NCBI RefSeq assembly: GCF_006539345.1
Contig: NZ_BJMV01000006.1
Location: forward strand, 118,578 to 182,577
Origin: Acetobacter peroxydans
GTDB taxonomy: Bacteria > Pseudomonadota > Alphaproteobacteria > Acetobacterales > Acetobacteraceae
Reading direction: 5' to 3'
DNA length: 64,000 bases
Position numbers and translations under genes: made by a program. Numbering within the stretch: position 1 is the first letter of the stretch; each line of letters opens with the position of its first letter. This document shows positions 36,599 to 45,250 of this stretch, in pieces. Under the pieces are notes generated by a model. That model saw only the letters and a program-made list of their open reading frames with translations, had not been told where the DNA came from and ran no database searches.

Positions 36599-36646
36599 GC
36601 CCGGTCAGGGTGCTCCATTACGGAGGCGCTGACCGGGCTTTCTGTT
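36599..36646 (+). terminator. Rho-independent terminator after ftsH
   Basis: GCCCGGTCAG, a loop with an inner CTCC/GGAG pairing, CTGACCGGGC, then TTTCTGTTT: a perfect 10-bp outer stem and U-rich tail. Confidence 0.9.
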
Positions 36647-36665
36647 TGTGGCGTGAGGAAACGGA

Positions 36666-37718
36666 GTGACGGGAATGGGCCGGTGGCATCGGTTGGCGGA
36701 ACCCATGGGCCTGCTGTACGGCGATGCCGCAGTGGCTGCCGTAAGGCAGGGTATGGCGTTGTGGCTAATGGGGGGCGCGGTTGCGTTTTCATTCGTCAGG
36801 CTGATCGAAGGCGCGCAGGTTTCCGCGCCGCTGCCGGTTGGGGATGTTCCGGCGGACTGGCAGAGCGTGCTTGGGCGGCTTGTCGCCCCGGTGCCCGATG
36901 CGGGGCTGCCTGCGGGCGCTCAGGTCATGGGTATTCTCAATGCCACGCCGGACAGTTTCAGCGATGGCGGGCAGCATGACACGCGTGAGGCCGCCGTGCG
37001 GGCGGGCCGGGCGATGGCAGAGGCCGGGTGCCGGGTGCTTGATATCGGGGGCGAAAGCACGCGCCCCGGTTCGGTAGTGATTACGCCCGCACAGGAATGG
37101 GAGCGTGTAGGGCCGGTTATAAAGGGGCTGCGGCAGGAAGTTCCGCAGGTCGCACTGTCGGTTGATACGCGCAACAGTCTGGTAATGGAACGCGCGCTGG
37201 AGGCGGGCGTGGCTGTCATCAACGACGTCACGGCGCTACAGCACGACGCACGTGCTCTGCCTCTGCTGGCCGAGCATGATTGCGGCATTGTGCTCATGCA
37301 CATGCGCGGCACGCCACAGACCATGGAGCAGTATGCCGTGTACTCCGACGTGGCGTGCGAGGTCGTGCGGGAGCTGGGCGCACGGGTGGAGGCCGCGGAG
37401 GCGGCGGGTATCGCGCGAAAGCGGCTGATGGTGGACCCCGGCTTTGGCTTCGCTAAAACGGCGGCGCAGAATGTCGAACTGCTGCGGCGCTGCCTGCTGC
37501 TGGCTAATCTGGGGTGCCGCGTGGTGTTCGCCCTGTCGCGCAAGCGCATGATTGGTGACATGACGGGCGAGGCCACCCCCGCCGCGCGGGATGCGGGCAC
37601 ACAGGCGGCGTCGCTTCAGGCCATGCCGCTGGGCCAGCCCGTGCTGCGTGTGCATGACGTGCCGGGCATGGTGCAGGCACTCAGAGTATGGCAGGCTCTT
37701 TATGCGGCCAAAGCGTGA
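36666..37718 (+). CDS. folP: Dihydropteroate synthase with N-terminal extension
   Basis: Condenses p-aminobenzoate with dihydropterin pyrophosphate in folate synthesis. The TIM barrel begins at about residue 87 with VMGILNATPDSFSDGG and continues with LDIGGESTRPGS, INDVTALQHD, MHMRGTPQTM, VDPGFGFAKT and FALSRKRMIGDMTGE, all diagnostic. Before it lie about 85 residues not part of the barrel (LAEPMGLLYGDAAVAAVRQGMALWLMGGAVAFSFVRL), resembling extensions I know from related Acetobacteraceae. GTG at 36666 has AGGAAACG upstream; an ATG three codons later is possible. Confidence 0.93.
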   Translation: MTGMGRWHRLAEPMGLLYGDAAVAAVRQGMALWLMGGAVAFSFVRLIEGAQVSAPLPVGDVPADWQSVLGRLVAPVPDAGLPAGAQVMGILNATPDSFSDGGQHDTREAAVRAGRAMAEAGCRVLDIGGESTRPGSVVITPAQEWERVGPVIKGLRQEVPQVALSVDTRNSLVMERALEAGVAVINDVTALQHDARALPLLAEHDCGIVLMHMRGTPQTMEQYAVYSDVACEVVRELGARVEAAEAAGIARKRLMVDPGFGFAKTAAQNVELLRRCLLLANLGCRVVFALSRKRMIGDMTGEATPAARDAGTQAASLQAMPLGQPVLRVHDVPGMVQALRVWQALYAAKA

Positions 37719-37844
37719 TTTCTTTGTCATGACACGGTTTCACTGGGGGCTAAACCGTTTTAGGAAAAGAAGAGAACAGGGCGGAACGCGGTTTGCGCGG
37801 ATACAGGCGGGTCTGCCCGGCAATCTGGGGTTGGAACAGGCGGC

Positions 37845-39194
37845 ATGAGGCATTTTTTCGGAACGGACGGTATTCGGGGTAAGGCCAATCAGTTTCCCAT
37901 GACGGTGGAAATCGCCCAGAAGCTGGGGCAGGCGGCCGGGCTGCACTTCCGGCGTGGCGAACACCGGCACAGTGTGCTGCTGGGCAAGGACACGCGGCTT
38001 TCCGGCTACATGATCGAGAGCGCACTGGTTTCCGGTTTTCTGTCTGTGGGTATGGATGTCACGCTCGTCGGGCCGTTGCCCACGCCGGCCATCGCCATGC
38101 TGACCCGTTCGCTCCGGGCCGATCTGGGCGTCATGATTTCGGCCTCGCACAATCCGTTCTGCGACAATGGTATCAAGCTGTTCGGGCCGGATGGCTTCAA
38201 ACTGTCGGATCAGGATGAAGCCGAGATAGAATCCCTGATGGAAACCGACCTGCATGACCGGCTGGCCCCGCCCGAGCAGATTGGCCGCGCCTCGCGGCTG
38301 AATGATGCGGCAGGCCGTTATGTGGAAAGTGCCAAGGCGTCGTTTCCGCGCGGGTTGCGGCTGGATGGCATGAAAATTGTCATCGACTGCGCCAATGGCT
38401 CGGCCTACCGCGTGGCGCCCACCGCCTTGTGGGAACTGGGGGCGGAGGTGGTGCGTGTTGGCTGCGCGCCAGATGGGGTGAATATCAATGCCGGGTGTGG
38501 TTCTACCCAGCCCAAGGCCCTGTGTGAGGCGGTGGTGCATCATGGCGCGCATCTGGGCATAGCACTGGATGGCGATGCAGACCGGGTGCTGATTGCCGAT
38601 GAAACCGGACACCTGATTGATGGCGACCAGATTCTCGCACTTATCGCCCAGTCCTGGGCGCGCGAGGGGCGGCTGGTGGGCGGGGCGGTGGTGGCCACCG
38701 TTATGTCCAATCTGGGGCTTGAGCGTTTTCTGGAAAGCCTGAACGTCGGGCTGGAACGGACTGCCGTGGGAGACCGCTACGTGGTCGAGCGTATGCGTGA
38801 GCGCGGGGCCAATGTGGGGGGCGAACAGTCAGGCCATATGGTGCTGACGGATTTTGCCACCACGGGGGATGGGCTGATCGCGGCGCTCCAGGTTCTGGCT
38901 GTTCTGGTGGAGCAGGGGCGACCGGCCAGCGAGGTTTGCCGCCTGTTCGAGCCATGGCCGCAGATGCTGCGTAACGTGCGGTATTCTGGTGAGTGCCCGC
39001 TGGAAGCCCCGAGCGTGTGCGAGCGTCAGAAGGAAGTCGAGCGGCTGCTGGCCGGGCGTGGGCGGCTGGTGCTGCGGCGCAGTGGTACGGAGCCGCTGGT
39101 TCGCGTCATGGTTGAAGCGGAAGACAGCGCGCTGGTGGAGCAGGCTGTCAGTCAGATGTGCGAAAGTCTGGAACGGGTGACGCTTCCTGCCTGA
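37845..39194 (+). CDS. glmM: Phosphoglucosamine mutase
   Basis: Interconverts glucosamine-6-phosphate and glucosamine-1-phosphate on the way to UDP-GlcNAc. The active phosphoserine is Ser101 in [13 protein letters not shown]; the metal-binding loop DGDADRVL, the sugar-binding GEQSGH and the phosphate-binding [14 protein letters not shown] are all present. 449 residues, normal. It begins 126 bases after folP, a frequent alphaproteobacterial neighbour, often following ftsH-folP. Confidence 0.97.
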   Translation: MRHFFGTDGIRGKANQFPMTVEIAQKLGQAAGLHFRRGEHRHSVLLGKDTRLSGYMIESALVSGFLSVGMDVTLVGPLPTPAIAMLTRSLRADLGVMISASHNPFCDNGIKLFGPDGFKLSDQDEAEIESLMETDLHDRLAPPEQIGRASRLNDAAGRYVESAKASFPRGLRLDGMKIVIDCANGSAYRVAPTALWELGAEVVRVGCAPDGVNINAGCGSTQPKALCEAVVHHGAHLGIALDGDADRVLIADETGHLIDGDQILALIAQSWAREGRLVGGAVVATVMSNLGLERFLESLNVGLERTAVGDRYVVERMRERGANVGGEQSGHMVLTDFATTGDGLIAALQVLAVLVEQGRPASEVCRLFEPWPQMLRNVRYSGECPLEAPSVCERQKEVERLLAGRGRLVLRRSGTEPLVRVMVEAEDSALVEQAVSQMCESLERVTLPA

Positions 39195-39256
39195 AACCGG
39201 TCCGACTTCGTAGCCCCTGCGCCGCCGCTGATGAAAAACTGATGGAAAGCCTCGCC

Positions 39257-40135
39257 ATGTCCTCCACCGACCCTGCCAGTCCTGCCGCTGAGCGTGCGTC
39301 CACGCAGGCGCATGGTGGCCTGCCGCGCGCCCGTGTGCTGTCCATTGCCGGGAGCGATTCAGGCGGCGGTGCCGGGATTCAGGCCGACATCAAGGCCGTA
39401 ACGGCGCTGGGCGGTTACGCCATGACGGCCCTGACCGCCCTGACTGCCCAGAACACGCTTGGGGTGCAGGGCATCCTGCCCGTACCGCCCGCCTTTGTGC
39501 GCGAGCAGATACGCAGTGTGCGCGACGATATCGGGATAGACGCGATCAAGACCGGTATGCTGGGCGCGGCGGCTGAAATTCAGGCAGTGGCGGATGAGAT
39601 CGCGACCATTAAACACCAGACCCCTGGTCTGCCGGTGGTGGTGGACCCGGTCATGGTGGCCAAGGGCGGAGCCGTGCTGCTGCAGGCCGATGCGCTGGAG
39701 AGTCTCGTGCGCGAATTGCTGCCGCTTGCAACGGTTATCACCCCCAACCTGCCCGAGGCCGTGCAGCTTGTCGGGCGGGAACTGGATACCGTCGTGGATA
39801 TGAAGGCGGCCGCTCGTACCCTGCGCGACCGTACCGGGGCTGCCGTGCTGCTCAAGGGCGGGCACATGCAGGGGGAAACTATTGTTGATATCCTGCTGGA
39901 TGACAGCGGGCTGACGGAATTTCCCGGTCTGCGCCTGCCGGGGCGGCATACGCACGGCACGGGCTGCACGCTGGCTAGCGCGCTCGCCACGCGACTGGGG
40001 CAGGGGTTCTCCCTGATCGAGGCGACAGATCAGGCGCGGCGCTATGTTCAGGCCGCCATTGCCCATGCTCCCGGCTTCGGGCAGGGAGCAGGGCCTTTAT
40101 GGCACGCCCATGGCTGGCACGGCGGGCTAGGCTGA
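39257..40135 (+). CDS. thiD: Bifunctional hydroxymethylpyrimidine kinase / phosphomethylpyrimidine kinase
   Basis: Phosphorylates HMP twice to HMP-PP in thiamine synthesis. The ribokinase-like fold is shown by SIAGSDSGGGAGIQADIKA at about 31-49, DPVMVAKGG, TPNLPEA, LLKGGHM and the C-terminal GTGCTLASALAT with its catalytic-base region. The ATG at 39257 has GGAAAG upstream at normal distance and gives 292 residues; longer starts overlap glmM. It is convergent with the CtrA-like gene 39 bases away. A pyridoxal kinase side activity is possible in this family. Confidence 0.95.
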   Translation: MSSTDPASPAAERASTQAHGGLPRARVLSIAGSDSGGGAGIQADIKAVTALGGYAMTALTALTAQNTLGVQGILPVPPAFVREQIRSVRDDIGIDAIKTGMLGAAAEIQAVADEIATIKHQTPGLPVVVDPVMVAKGGAVLLQADALESLVRELLPLATVITPNLPEAVQLVGRELDTVVDMKAAARTLRDRTGAAVLLKGGHMQGETIVDILLDDSGLTEFPGLRLPGRHTHGTGCTLASALATRLGQGFSLIEATDQARRYVQAAIAHAPGFGQGAGPLWHAHGWHGGLG

Positions 40136-40174
40136 ACACAGCGTATCTGCCCGCAAAGACACGGCCCACAGGCG

Positions 40175-40948
40175 TTATTCACCCACCATCCGCAGCGCCT
40201 GACCGGCATGAGGCTGTGTGTGCGCAATGGTGCTGAGCGGCACCAGAGTCCGCATAGGCGTTGCCACACTCCGCTCCTGCGGTTCGTACAGGACATAGCC
40301 TTTGCCCCACACGGTGGAGATCAGGTTCCTGATACCCATGCGTTCAAGCTTTTTACGAAGCTTGCAAACAAATACATCAATGATCTTGATGTCAGGCTCA
40401 TCCCGTCCGCCATAGAGATGGTTGAGGAATGTTTCCTTTGTCTGGGCGATGCCCTTGCGCAGAACCAGCAGTTCCAGAACGGCAAATTCCTTGCCGGTCA
40501 GGTGCAGGTTCTGGTCCCTTACAGTTACGGACTGGCTGTTGAGATCAAGGCTCAGATCCCCCACCTGAATGACCGGATGCGCAAAGCCGTTCGAGCGGCG
40601 CATGATCGCCTGAATACGTGCGGCAAGCTCGGCCATATCGGGCGGATGGCGCATGAAGTCATCAGCGCCCAGTGCAAAAGCCCGGAGCTTGGTTTCCGCC
40701 GTATCAATGCAGGAGAGCATGATAACCGGCGTTGTGATCTTCAGTGAGCGCAGCGTGCTCAGGATGGCGAAACCGTCCAGCCCCGGTGGACGTTGGCTGA
40801 TGATGGCCAGCCCGTAATCGTAGTTGCGGAGTAGTTCCAAGGCATTCTGCCCGGACCGAGCAAGGTCGCAGGTCAGACCGACTTTCTTAAGTGTTGAGAG
40901 AATGGTGCGGCTGGAGGCGAAATGATCCTCTACGAACAAAATGCGCAT
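40175..40948 (-). CDS. CtrA-like response regulator with a degenerate (pseudo-)receiver domain
   Basis: 257 residues. The C-terminal half (about 125-222) is an OmpR-type winged helix with blocks nearly identical to CtrA: LHLTGKEFAVLELLVLRKG, FLNHLYGGRDEP, KIIDVFVCKLRKKL and TVWGKGYVL. The receiver keeps the fold but, aligned with CtrA, the phospho-acceptor Asp51 is Ser51 (GLAIISQRPPG), the conserved Lys is His101 (FMRHPPD) and the acidic pocket reads E7-D8-H9. Ser79 of the switch is kept. A 35-residue tail follows the wing. It should therefore bind CtrA-type sites but not be phosphorylated normally. Monocistronic, divergent from tsaE, with a long leader. Confidence 0.85.
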   Translation of the reverse strand: MRILFVEDHFASSRTILSTLKKVGLTCDLARSGQNALELLRNYDYGLAIISQRPPGLDGFAILSTLRSLKITTPVIMLSCIDTAETKLRAFALGADDFMRHPPDMAELAARIQAIMRRSNGFAHPVIQVGDLSLDLNSQSVTVRDQNLHLTGKEFAVLELLVLRKGIAQTKETFLNHLYGGRDEPDIKIIDVFVCKLRKKLERMGIRNLISTVWGKGYVLYEPQERSVATPMRTLVPLSTIAHTQPHAGQALRMVGE

Positions 40949-40987
40949 GGTTGCACCTCATAGGAAAGCGGCAATGATTTCTTTGCA

Positions 40988-41021
40988 CGCTATAGTTGCA
41001 ATGGCTAGAAAAGTTATAGCG
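40988..41021. repeat. Inverted repeat CGCTATA ... TATAGCG in the leader of the CtrA-like gene
   Basis: CGCTATA at 40988-40994 and TATAGCG at 41015-41021, a 7-bp perfect inverted repeat with a 20-base spacer, between the candidate promoter and the start codon. It could be an operator or a leader RNA stem. Confidence 0.45.
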
Positions 41022-41054
41022 CTAGGCGTCCTTTTTGGTAGTAAAATCCTACAA

Positions 41055-41084
41055 TGTATATCCCCGTGGTTGTGGCTTGTTCAA
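41055..41084 (-). promoter_or_regulatory. Candidate promoter of the CtrA-like gene
   Basis: Read on the minus strand: TTGAAC (41084-41079), an 18-base spacer and TATACA (41060-41055). It would give a leader of about 100 bases. It is overlapped by the interleaved repeats TGTATAT/ATATACA and CCGTGG/CCACGG between 41055 and 41101. Confidence 0.5.
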
Positions 41085-41253
41085 GTATATACAATCCACG
41101 GTCATTGCATTTTTCCGCCTTGCAGCGGCTTTGTTTCTGATATCGCATAAATGGTGACGCGCGGTTCGCGCGTGGGTTGCGTCAAAAATGTTTTTTTGTG
41201 GCAAAGTTGTGTTGCGTGTCTTTTTTGTCGCTTTGCGGTCGGATGCACGGCCA

Positions 41254-41283
41254 TTGACCCGGCTGGAGGAATAGCCTTGTAAA
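41254..41283 (+). promoter_or_regulatory. Candidate promoter of the tsaE-addB-addA run
   Basis: TTGACC at 41254-41259, an 18-base spacer and TGTAAA at 41278-41283, about 75 bases before the tsaE start. Confidence 0.45.
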
Positions 41284-41360
41284 GAAAGCAGGGCGTGGCG
41301 TTTCAGTTTTGATGAAACGGGCAGGGAGCAGGCCAGTTGTCCGGGGCGGCAGGTGAATAC

Positions 41361-41918
41361 ATGATTATTCTGGAAACGGAAGAGACAACGCAGGCACTGG
41401 CCTCCTTTCTGGCGCGGCAGGCCGGGGCGGGAGATGCCATTTTGCTGTCCGGCCCGCTGGGAGCCGGCAAGAGTGTGCTGGCCAGAGCGTTCCTGCGGGC
41501 CTTCTGTCAGGCGCCTGACATGGAAGTTCCAAGCCCCACCTATACTCTGGTGCAGCCTTATGCCGCGCCCGCCTGCACCGTGCATCATTTCGACCTGTGG
41601 CGTCTTGGTGGGCCGGATGAACTGGATGAACTGGGCTGGGACGATGCGCGTGACGGGCTGGTGCTGGTGGAATGGCCCGAACGGCTGGAGGATTTGACCC
41701 CGCCTGATGCCCTGCATGTGACGCTGGATGTCCGGCCCGATGGGGTGCGTGTGGCCCATCTGCGAGGCTGGGCCGGGCGTTTCGATGCACAGGCGTTGCG
41801 GGCCGCGGGTTTTGAACCGGCCCCGGCGGTTCAGGCTGCGTCGGAGGGCCTGTGGGGCCCGCACGGCACGGATGAGACGGCATCGGGGGCATCCGCGCCA
41901 GACGGAGCACGTGATTGA
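41361..41918 (+). CDS. tsaE: tRNA threonylcarbamoyladenosine synthesis ATPase TsaE
   Basis: Partner ATPase of TsaB/TsaD in making t6A37 in ANN-reading tRNAs. The 185-residue product has Walker A GPLGAGKS at 31-38, the SPTYTLVQPY segment and FDLWRLGGPDELDELGWDD, then VLVEWPERL, all typical of YjeE/TsaE. The C-terminal 40 residues are a low-complexity extension. The ATG at 41361 is chosen; a TTG at 41337 is an alternative. It leads the transcript into addB. Confidence 0.93.
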   Translation: MIILETEETTQALASFLARQAGAGDAILLSGPLGAGKSVLARAFLRAFCQAPDMEVPSPTYTLVQPYAAPACTVHHFDLWRLGGPDELDELGWDDARDGLVLVEWPERLEDLTPPDALHVTLDVRPDGVRVAHLRGWAGRFDAQALRAAGFEPAPAVQAASEGLWGPHGTDETASGASAPDGARD

Positions 41919-41968
41919 TGCGGCAGGGCGGCGTCCGTGCGGCGGAGTGTGAAGAGGCGCTCGGGAGC

Positions 41969-44900
41969 ATGGCTTTTCATAAGGACGGGGTAGAAGAATC
42001 CCGACTGGTGAGTATCCCGGCGCATCTGCCGTTTCTGGATCAGTTAGCCGCCCGCTGGATGCAGGCAGCGGGGTATGACCGCGAGGCCATGGGGGAAGGG
42101 CTCATCGTGCTGCCCGGTCGCCGGGCTGCCCGCGCCCTGACGGAAGCCTTTCTACGCCGGATGGATGGCGGCGCCATGCTGCTGCCCCGTATTCTGCCTA
42201 TCGGCGCGCTGGACGAGGCCGAACTGGGCCTGTCTTTGGTCTCGTTGGGCGGCTACGTGCCAGACGGGCAGGGGCTCGACCCGCTGGATCTGCCCCCTGC
42301 CGTGGGGGGCATGACCCGCCAGGCGGCTCTGACCCGGCTTGTCTTGCAGGCGGAGGATGCGTTCGGCACCCGCCCGACGCTCGATCAGGCCTGGCCGCTG
42401 GCCGGGGCTCTGGCCACGCTGATGGACGAGGCCGAATGGGCGGGCGTTTCCCTGAGCGAACGCCTGCCCGGCGCGGTGCAGGATGACTTTGCCCAGCATT
42501 GGCAGATTATTCTGCGGTTTCTGGGGATCATTACAGAACAGTGGCCTGTCTGGCTGGCCAGTCAGGGGCTGATGAACCCGGTGGCCCGGCAGGTTGCCTT
42601 GCTGCGTGCGCAGGCGGTCCTGTGGCGCGGCATGGCTGAACGCGGTGAGGAAACGCGGCTGTGGGCGGCGGGGTTTACACATGCCATGGCCCCTACGGCA
42701 GAAGCGCTGGCGGCGGTGCTGGCCTGCCCCGGCGGGCGGGTGATCCTGCCCGGTCTCGATATGACCATGGCCGATACGGTGTTTGACGCCCTGCCCGACA
42801 GTCACCCTCAGGCCGGGTTGGCGCGGCTTCTGGCCGCTCTGGGCCATGGGCGCGGGCAGGTGCGGGTGTGGGGCCGGGCGGTGGAGCCGCGCCAGAGCAC
42901 TGCTCCTACAGGCCCGCTACAGGCTGGCGTGGCCCCAGCGGGCGAAACTGATGAGGCTGAAGCCACGCGGCGGGCCGGACGTTCGGCCCTGCTCTCGCGT
43001 GTCATGCTGCCTGCCACCGCGCTGGATGACTGGGTGCTGCGAGAGGGCGAGGGGACCGCGCCGGGCAGTAGCCCCACGCAGGCGGGCGAGGCTCTGTTGC
43101 CGGGTGTCGCGCGGGTGAGCGCGCAGGACGAGCAGGAAGAGGCGCTGGCTATCAGCATGATCATGCGCGATGCGATCATGCAGCCGGGGCGCACGGTCGC
43201 CCTGATCACGCCAGACAGGGTGCTCGCCTCGCGCGTGGTGACGGAACTCGCCCGCTGGGGCGTCATGGCGGATGACAGCGCAGGCATGGCGCTGGCGGAC
43301 ACACCCGGTGCCGTGCTGCTGCGTCTGATCGCCCGGCTGGTGGAAAGCCGGTTCGCGCCCGTGGCGCTGCTATCCGTGCTCAAGCACCCGCTGGTGGCGT
43401 GCGGGTTGCCTGCGGGCGCGTGCCGGGCTTCGGCCCGCCTGCTGGAGCGGCAGGTGCTGCGCGGGCCAGCCCCGGCACCGGGTTTTGCCGCCCTGCGGGC
43501 CGCTGTGTCTGACAGTCTGGCCCAGCAGCAGGCGCATGAGCGCGAGCAGGTTGAAGGCGGGCAGGAGGCGGACAGGCCATTCGGCCCGGAGCCGCTCGAG
43601 ACCTTCATGGACCGGCTGGAAACCTGTCTGGCCCCGGTTCTGGCCTGGCAGGCGGAGGAGGCCAGCGCCGCAACGCCCGAGGCGGGGCACAGGGCCTCGG
43701 TGCCCGTGCTGCTGGCCGGGTTGGTGGAAGCCGCCGAGCGTCTGGCGTGTACCGATAACGAAGCAGCGGCGGATCGTCTGTGGCGGGGCGAGGACGGCAA
43801 CCTGCTGGCTACGCGCCTGTCCGAGCTCATGCTGGCGGCCGATATTCTGCCCACGCAGCCGCCTGCGGTGCTGGATGGGCTGCTGGGGGCCGTGCTGGCG
43901 CAGGATCGTGCGGCCCGCAGAGGTGATCCGGCGGGCCTGCACCCGCGGGTTCTGGTCTGGGGCCTGTTCGAAGCGCGGCTGCAAACGGCGCATACGGTCA
44001 TTCTGGGGGGGCTGTGCGAAGGCGTATGGCCTGCCACGGCGGATGCCGGGCCGTGGATGAGCCGCCCTATGCGCCAGAAGGTGGGCCTGCCCTCGCCCGA
44101 GGAGGCGGTGGGGCAGGCAGCGCATGATTTCCTGTCGGCGGCGGTGGCGGCGCACAGCGTGGTGCTGTCCTGTCCCCGGCGGCGCGAAGGCGCGCCCGTG
44201 GTGCCCGCGCGCTGGCTCACCCGGCTCGATGCGTTTCTGGCCGGGCGCGGGGCCAGCCTGCCAGCGCACCCGGTGCTGGACTGGCTGCACGGTCTCGATC
44301 AGCCGCCCGGCGCCGCCCAGCCGGTGCCGCCACCCCGGCCCTGCCCGCCGCTGGCCCTGCGGCCCCGGCGACTGAGCGTGACCGAAATTGAGACATGGAT
44401 GCGTGATCCCTACGCCATCTATGCCCGGCATGTCCTGCGGCTGAACCCCATGCCTGAACTGGAAGAGGCAGCCGATGCCTCGGATTACGGGATGATCGTG
44501 CATGACGCGCTGGAGCGCTGGGTGCGCGTGCACGGCGTCGCCTGGCCACAGGATGCGCAGGCCCGACTGAACGCCCTGTTTGTGGAAAGTCTGGCCGCCC
44601 GCAGGCCCCGCCCCGCCCTGCGCGCCTGGTGGGAGCCCCGTCTGGCGCGGATTGCAGGCTGGGTGGCTCAGACAGAAACCCGCCGCCGCGCCGGCGGCGC
44701 CCCCCGCGCGATATGGACGGAACTGCGCGGGCGCGTGCTGGTGCCGGATGCGCCGGGCGGTGCTTTTGTGCTGAGCGGACGGGCCGACCGGATCGAGGTC
44801 GGGCCGTCAGGGCGGATCAGCGTGCTGGATTATAAGACCGGTGTGCTCCCTCCCGCGCGTGACGTGCTGGCAGGGTGGAGCCCCCAGCTTCCGCTGGAAG

Positions 44901-45250
44901 CAGCCATGATCCTGCGCGGCGGCTTTGCCGATGTTGCTCCACCCGGACAGGCAGAATGCGCCGAGGCAGGGGAAGATACGGGTATCATGGACGGGCTGAT
45001 TTACTGGCGGCTGACAGGCGGGGCAGAAGCGGGGGAGGAAGTTGCCATTACCCCGAAGGAAGCCGCAGGCCTGAGCGAACTGGCCGAGCAGACATGGCTG
45101 AGCCTGATCGAGCGGATCGCAGCCTATGACGACCCCGCCCAGCCCTATCTGTCGCACCCGCATCCGGGGCAGGAGCCGCGCTTTGCCGATTACGCCCGCC
45201 TGGCGCGCGTGCCGGAATGGAGTCAGGGCCGTATGGAGCATGAATCCTGA
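41969..45250 (+). CDS. addB: Double-strand break repair protein AddB
   Basis: Second subunit of the AddAB helicase-nuclease, which resects double-strand breaks for RecA loading; alphaproteobacteria use it instead of RecBCD. The 1093-residue product opens with VSIPAHLPFLDQLAARW, has an inactivated helicase-like N-terminal part (VLPGRRAARALTEAF), and ends in a RecB-type nuclease domain with the catalytic motif LDYKTGVLPP. Where Bacillus AddB has an iron-sulphur Cys the equivalent segment reads WMRDPYAIYARHVL. ATG 41969 is family-like; an ATG at 41918 overlaps the tsaE stop. Confidence 0.93.
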   Translation: MAFHKDGVEESRLVSIPAHLPFLDQLAARWMQAAGYDREAMGEGLIVLPGRRAARALTEAFLRRMDGGAMLLPRILPIGALDEAELGLSLVSLGGYVPDGQGLDPLDLPPAVGGMTRQAALTRLVLQAEDAFGTRPTLDQAWPLAGALATLMDEAEWAGVSLSERLPGAVQDDFAQHWQIILRFLGIITEQWPVWLASQGLMNPVARQVALLRAQAVLWRGMAERGEETRLWAAGFTHAMAPTAEALAAVLACPGGRVILPGLDMTMADTVFDALPDSHPQAGLARLLAALGHGRGQVRVWGRAVEPRQSTAPTGPLQAGVAPAGETDEAEATRRAGRSALLSRVMLPATALDDWVLREGEGTAPGSSPTQAGEALLPGVARVSAQDEQEEALAISMIMRDAIMQPGRTVALITPDRVLASRVVTELARWGVMADDSAGMALADTPGAVLLRLIARLVESRFAPVALLSVLKHPLVACGLPAGACRASARLLERQVLRGPAPAPGFAALRAAVSDSLAQQQAHEREQVEGGQEADRPFGPEPLETFMDRLETCLAPVLAWQAEEASAATPEAGHRASVPVLLAGLVEAAERLACTDNEAAADRLWRGEDGNLLATRLSELMLAADILPTQPPAVLDGLLGAVLAQDRAARRGDPAGLHPRVLVWGLFEARLQTAHTVILGGLCEGVWPATADAGPWMSRPMRQKVGLPSPEEAVGQAAHDFLSAAVAAHSVVLSCPRRREGAPVVPARWLTRLDAFLAGRGASLPAHPVLDWLHGLDQPPGAAQPVPPPRPCPPLALRPRRLSVTEIETWMRDPYAIYARHVLRLNPMPELEEAADASDYGMIVHDALERWVRVHGVAWPQDAQARLNALFVESLAARRPRPALRAWWEPRLARIAGWVAQTETRRRAGGAPRAIWTELRGRVLVPDAPGGAFVLSGRADRIEVGPSGRISVLDYKTGVLPPARDVLAGWSPQLPLEAAMILRGGFADVAPPGQAECAEAGEDTGIMDGLIYWRLTGGAEAGEEVAITPKEAAGLSELAEQTWLSLIERIAAYDDPAQPYLSHPHPGQEPRFADYARLARVPEWSQGRMEHES

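Larger units (their letters stand above)
40949..41360. other. Divergent intergenic region between the CtrA-like gene and tsaE
   Basis: 412 bases, AT-rich compared with its flanks, without a gene. It holds two candidate promoters and several inverted repeats, listed separately. Confidence 0.7.

Noticed and set aside
40941..41150. 69-codon hydrophobic frame starting over the CtrA-like start codon
   Set aside because: It overlaps the regulator start and its promoter, and has no ribosome site of its own.
42808..44533. Two long overlapping antisense frames inside addB
   Set aside because: Ser/Arg/Pro-rich shadow ORFs caused by the codon pattern of addB.
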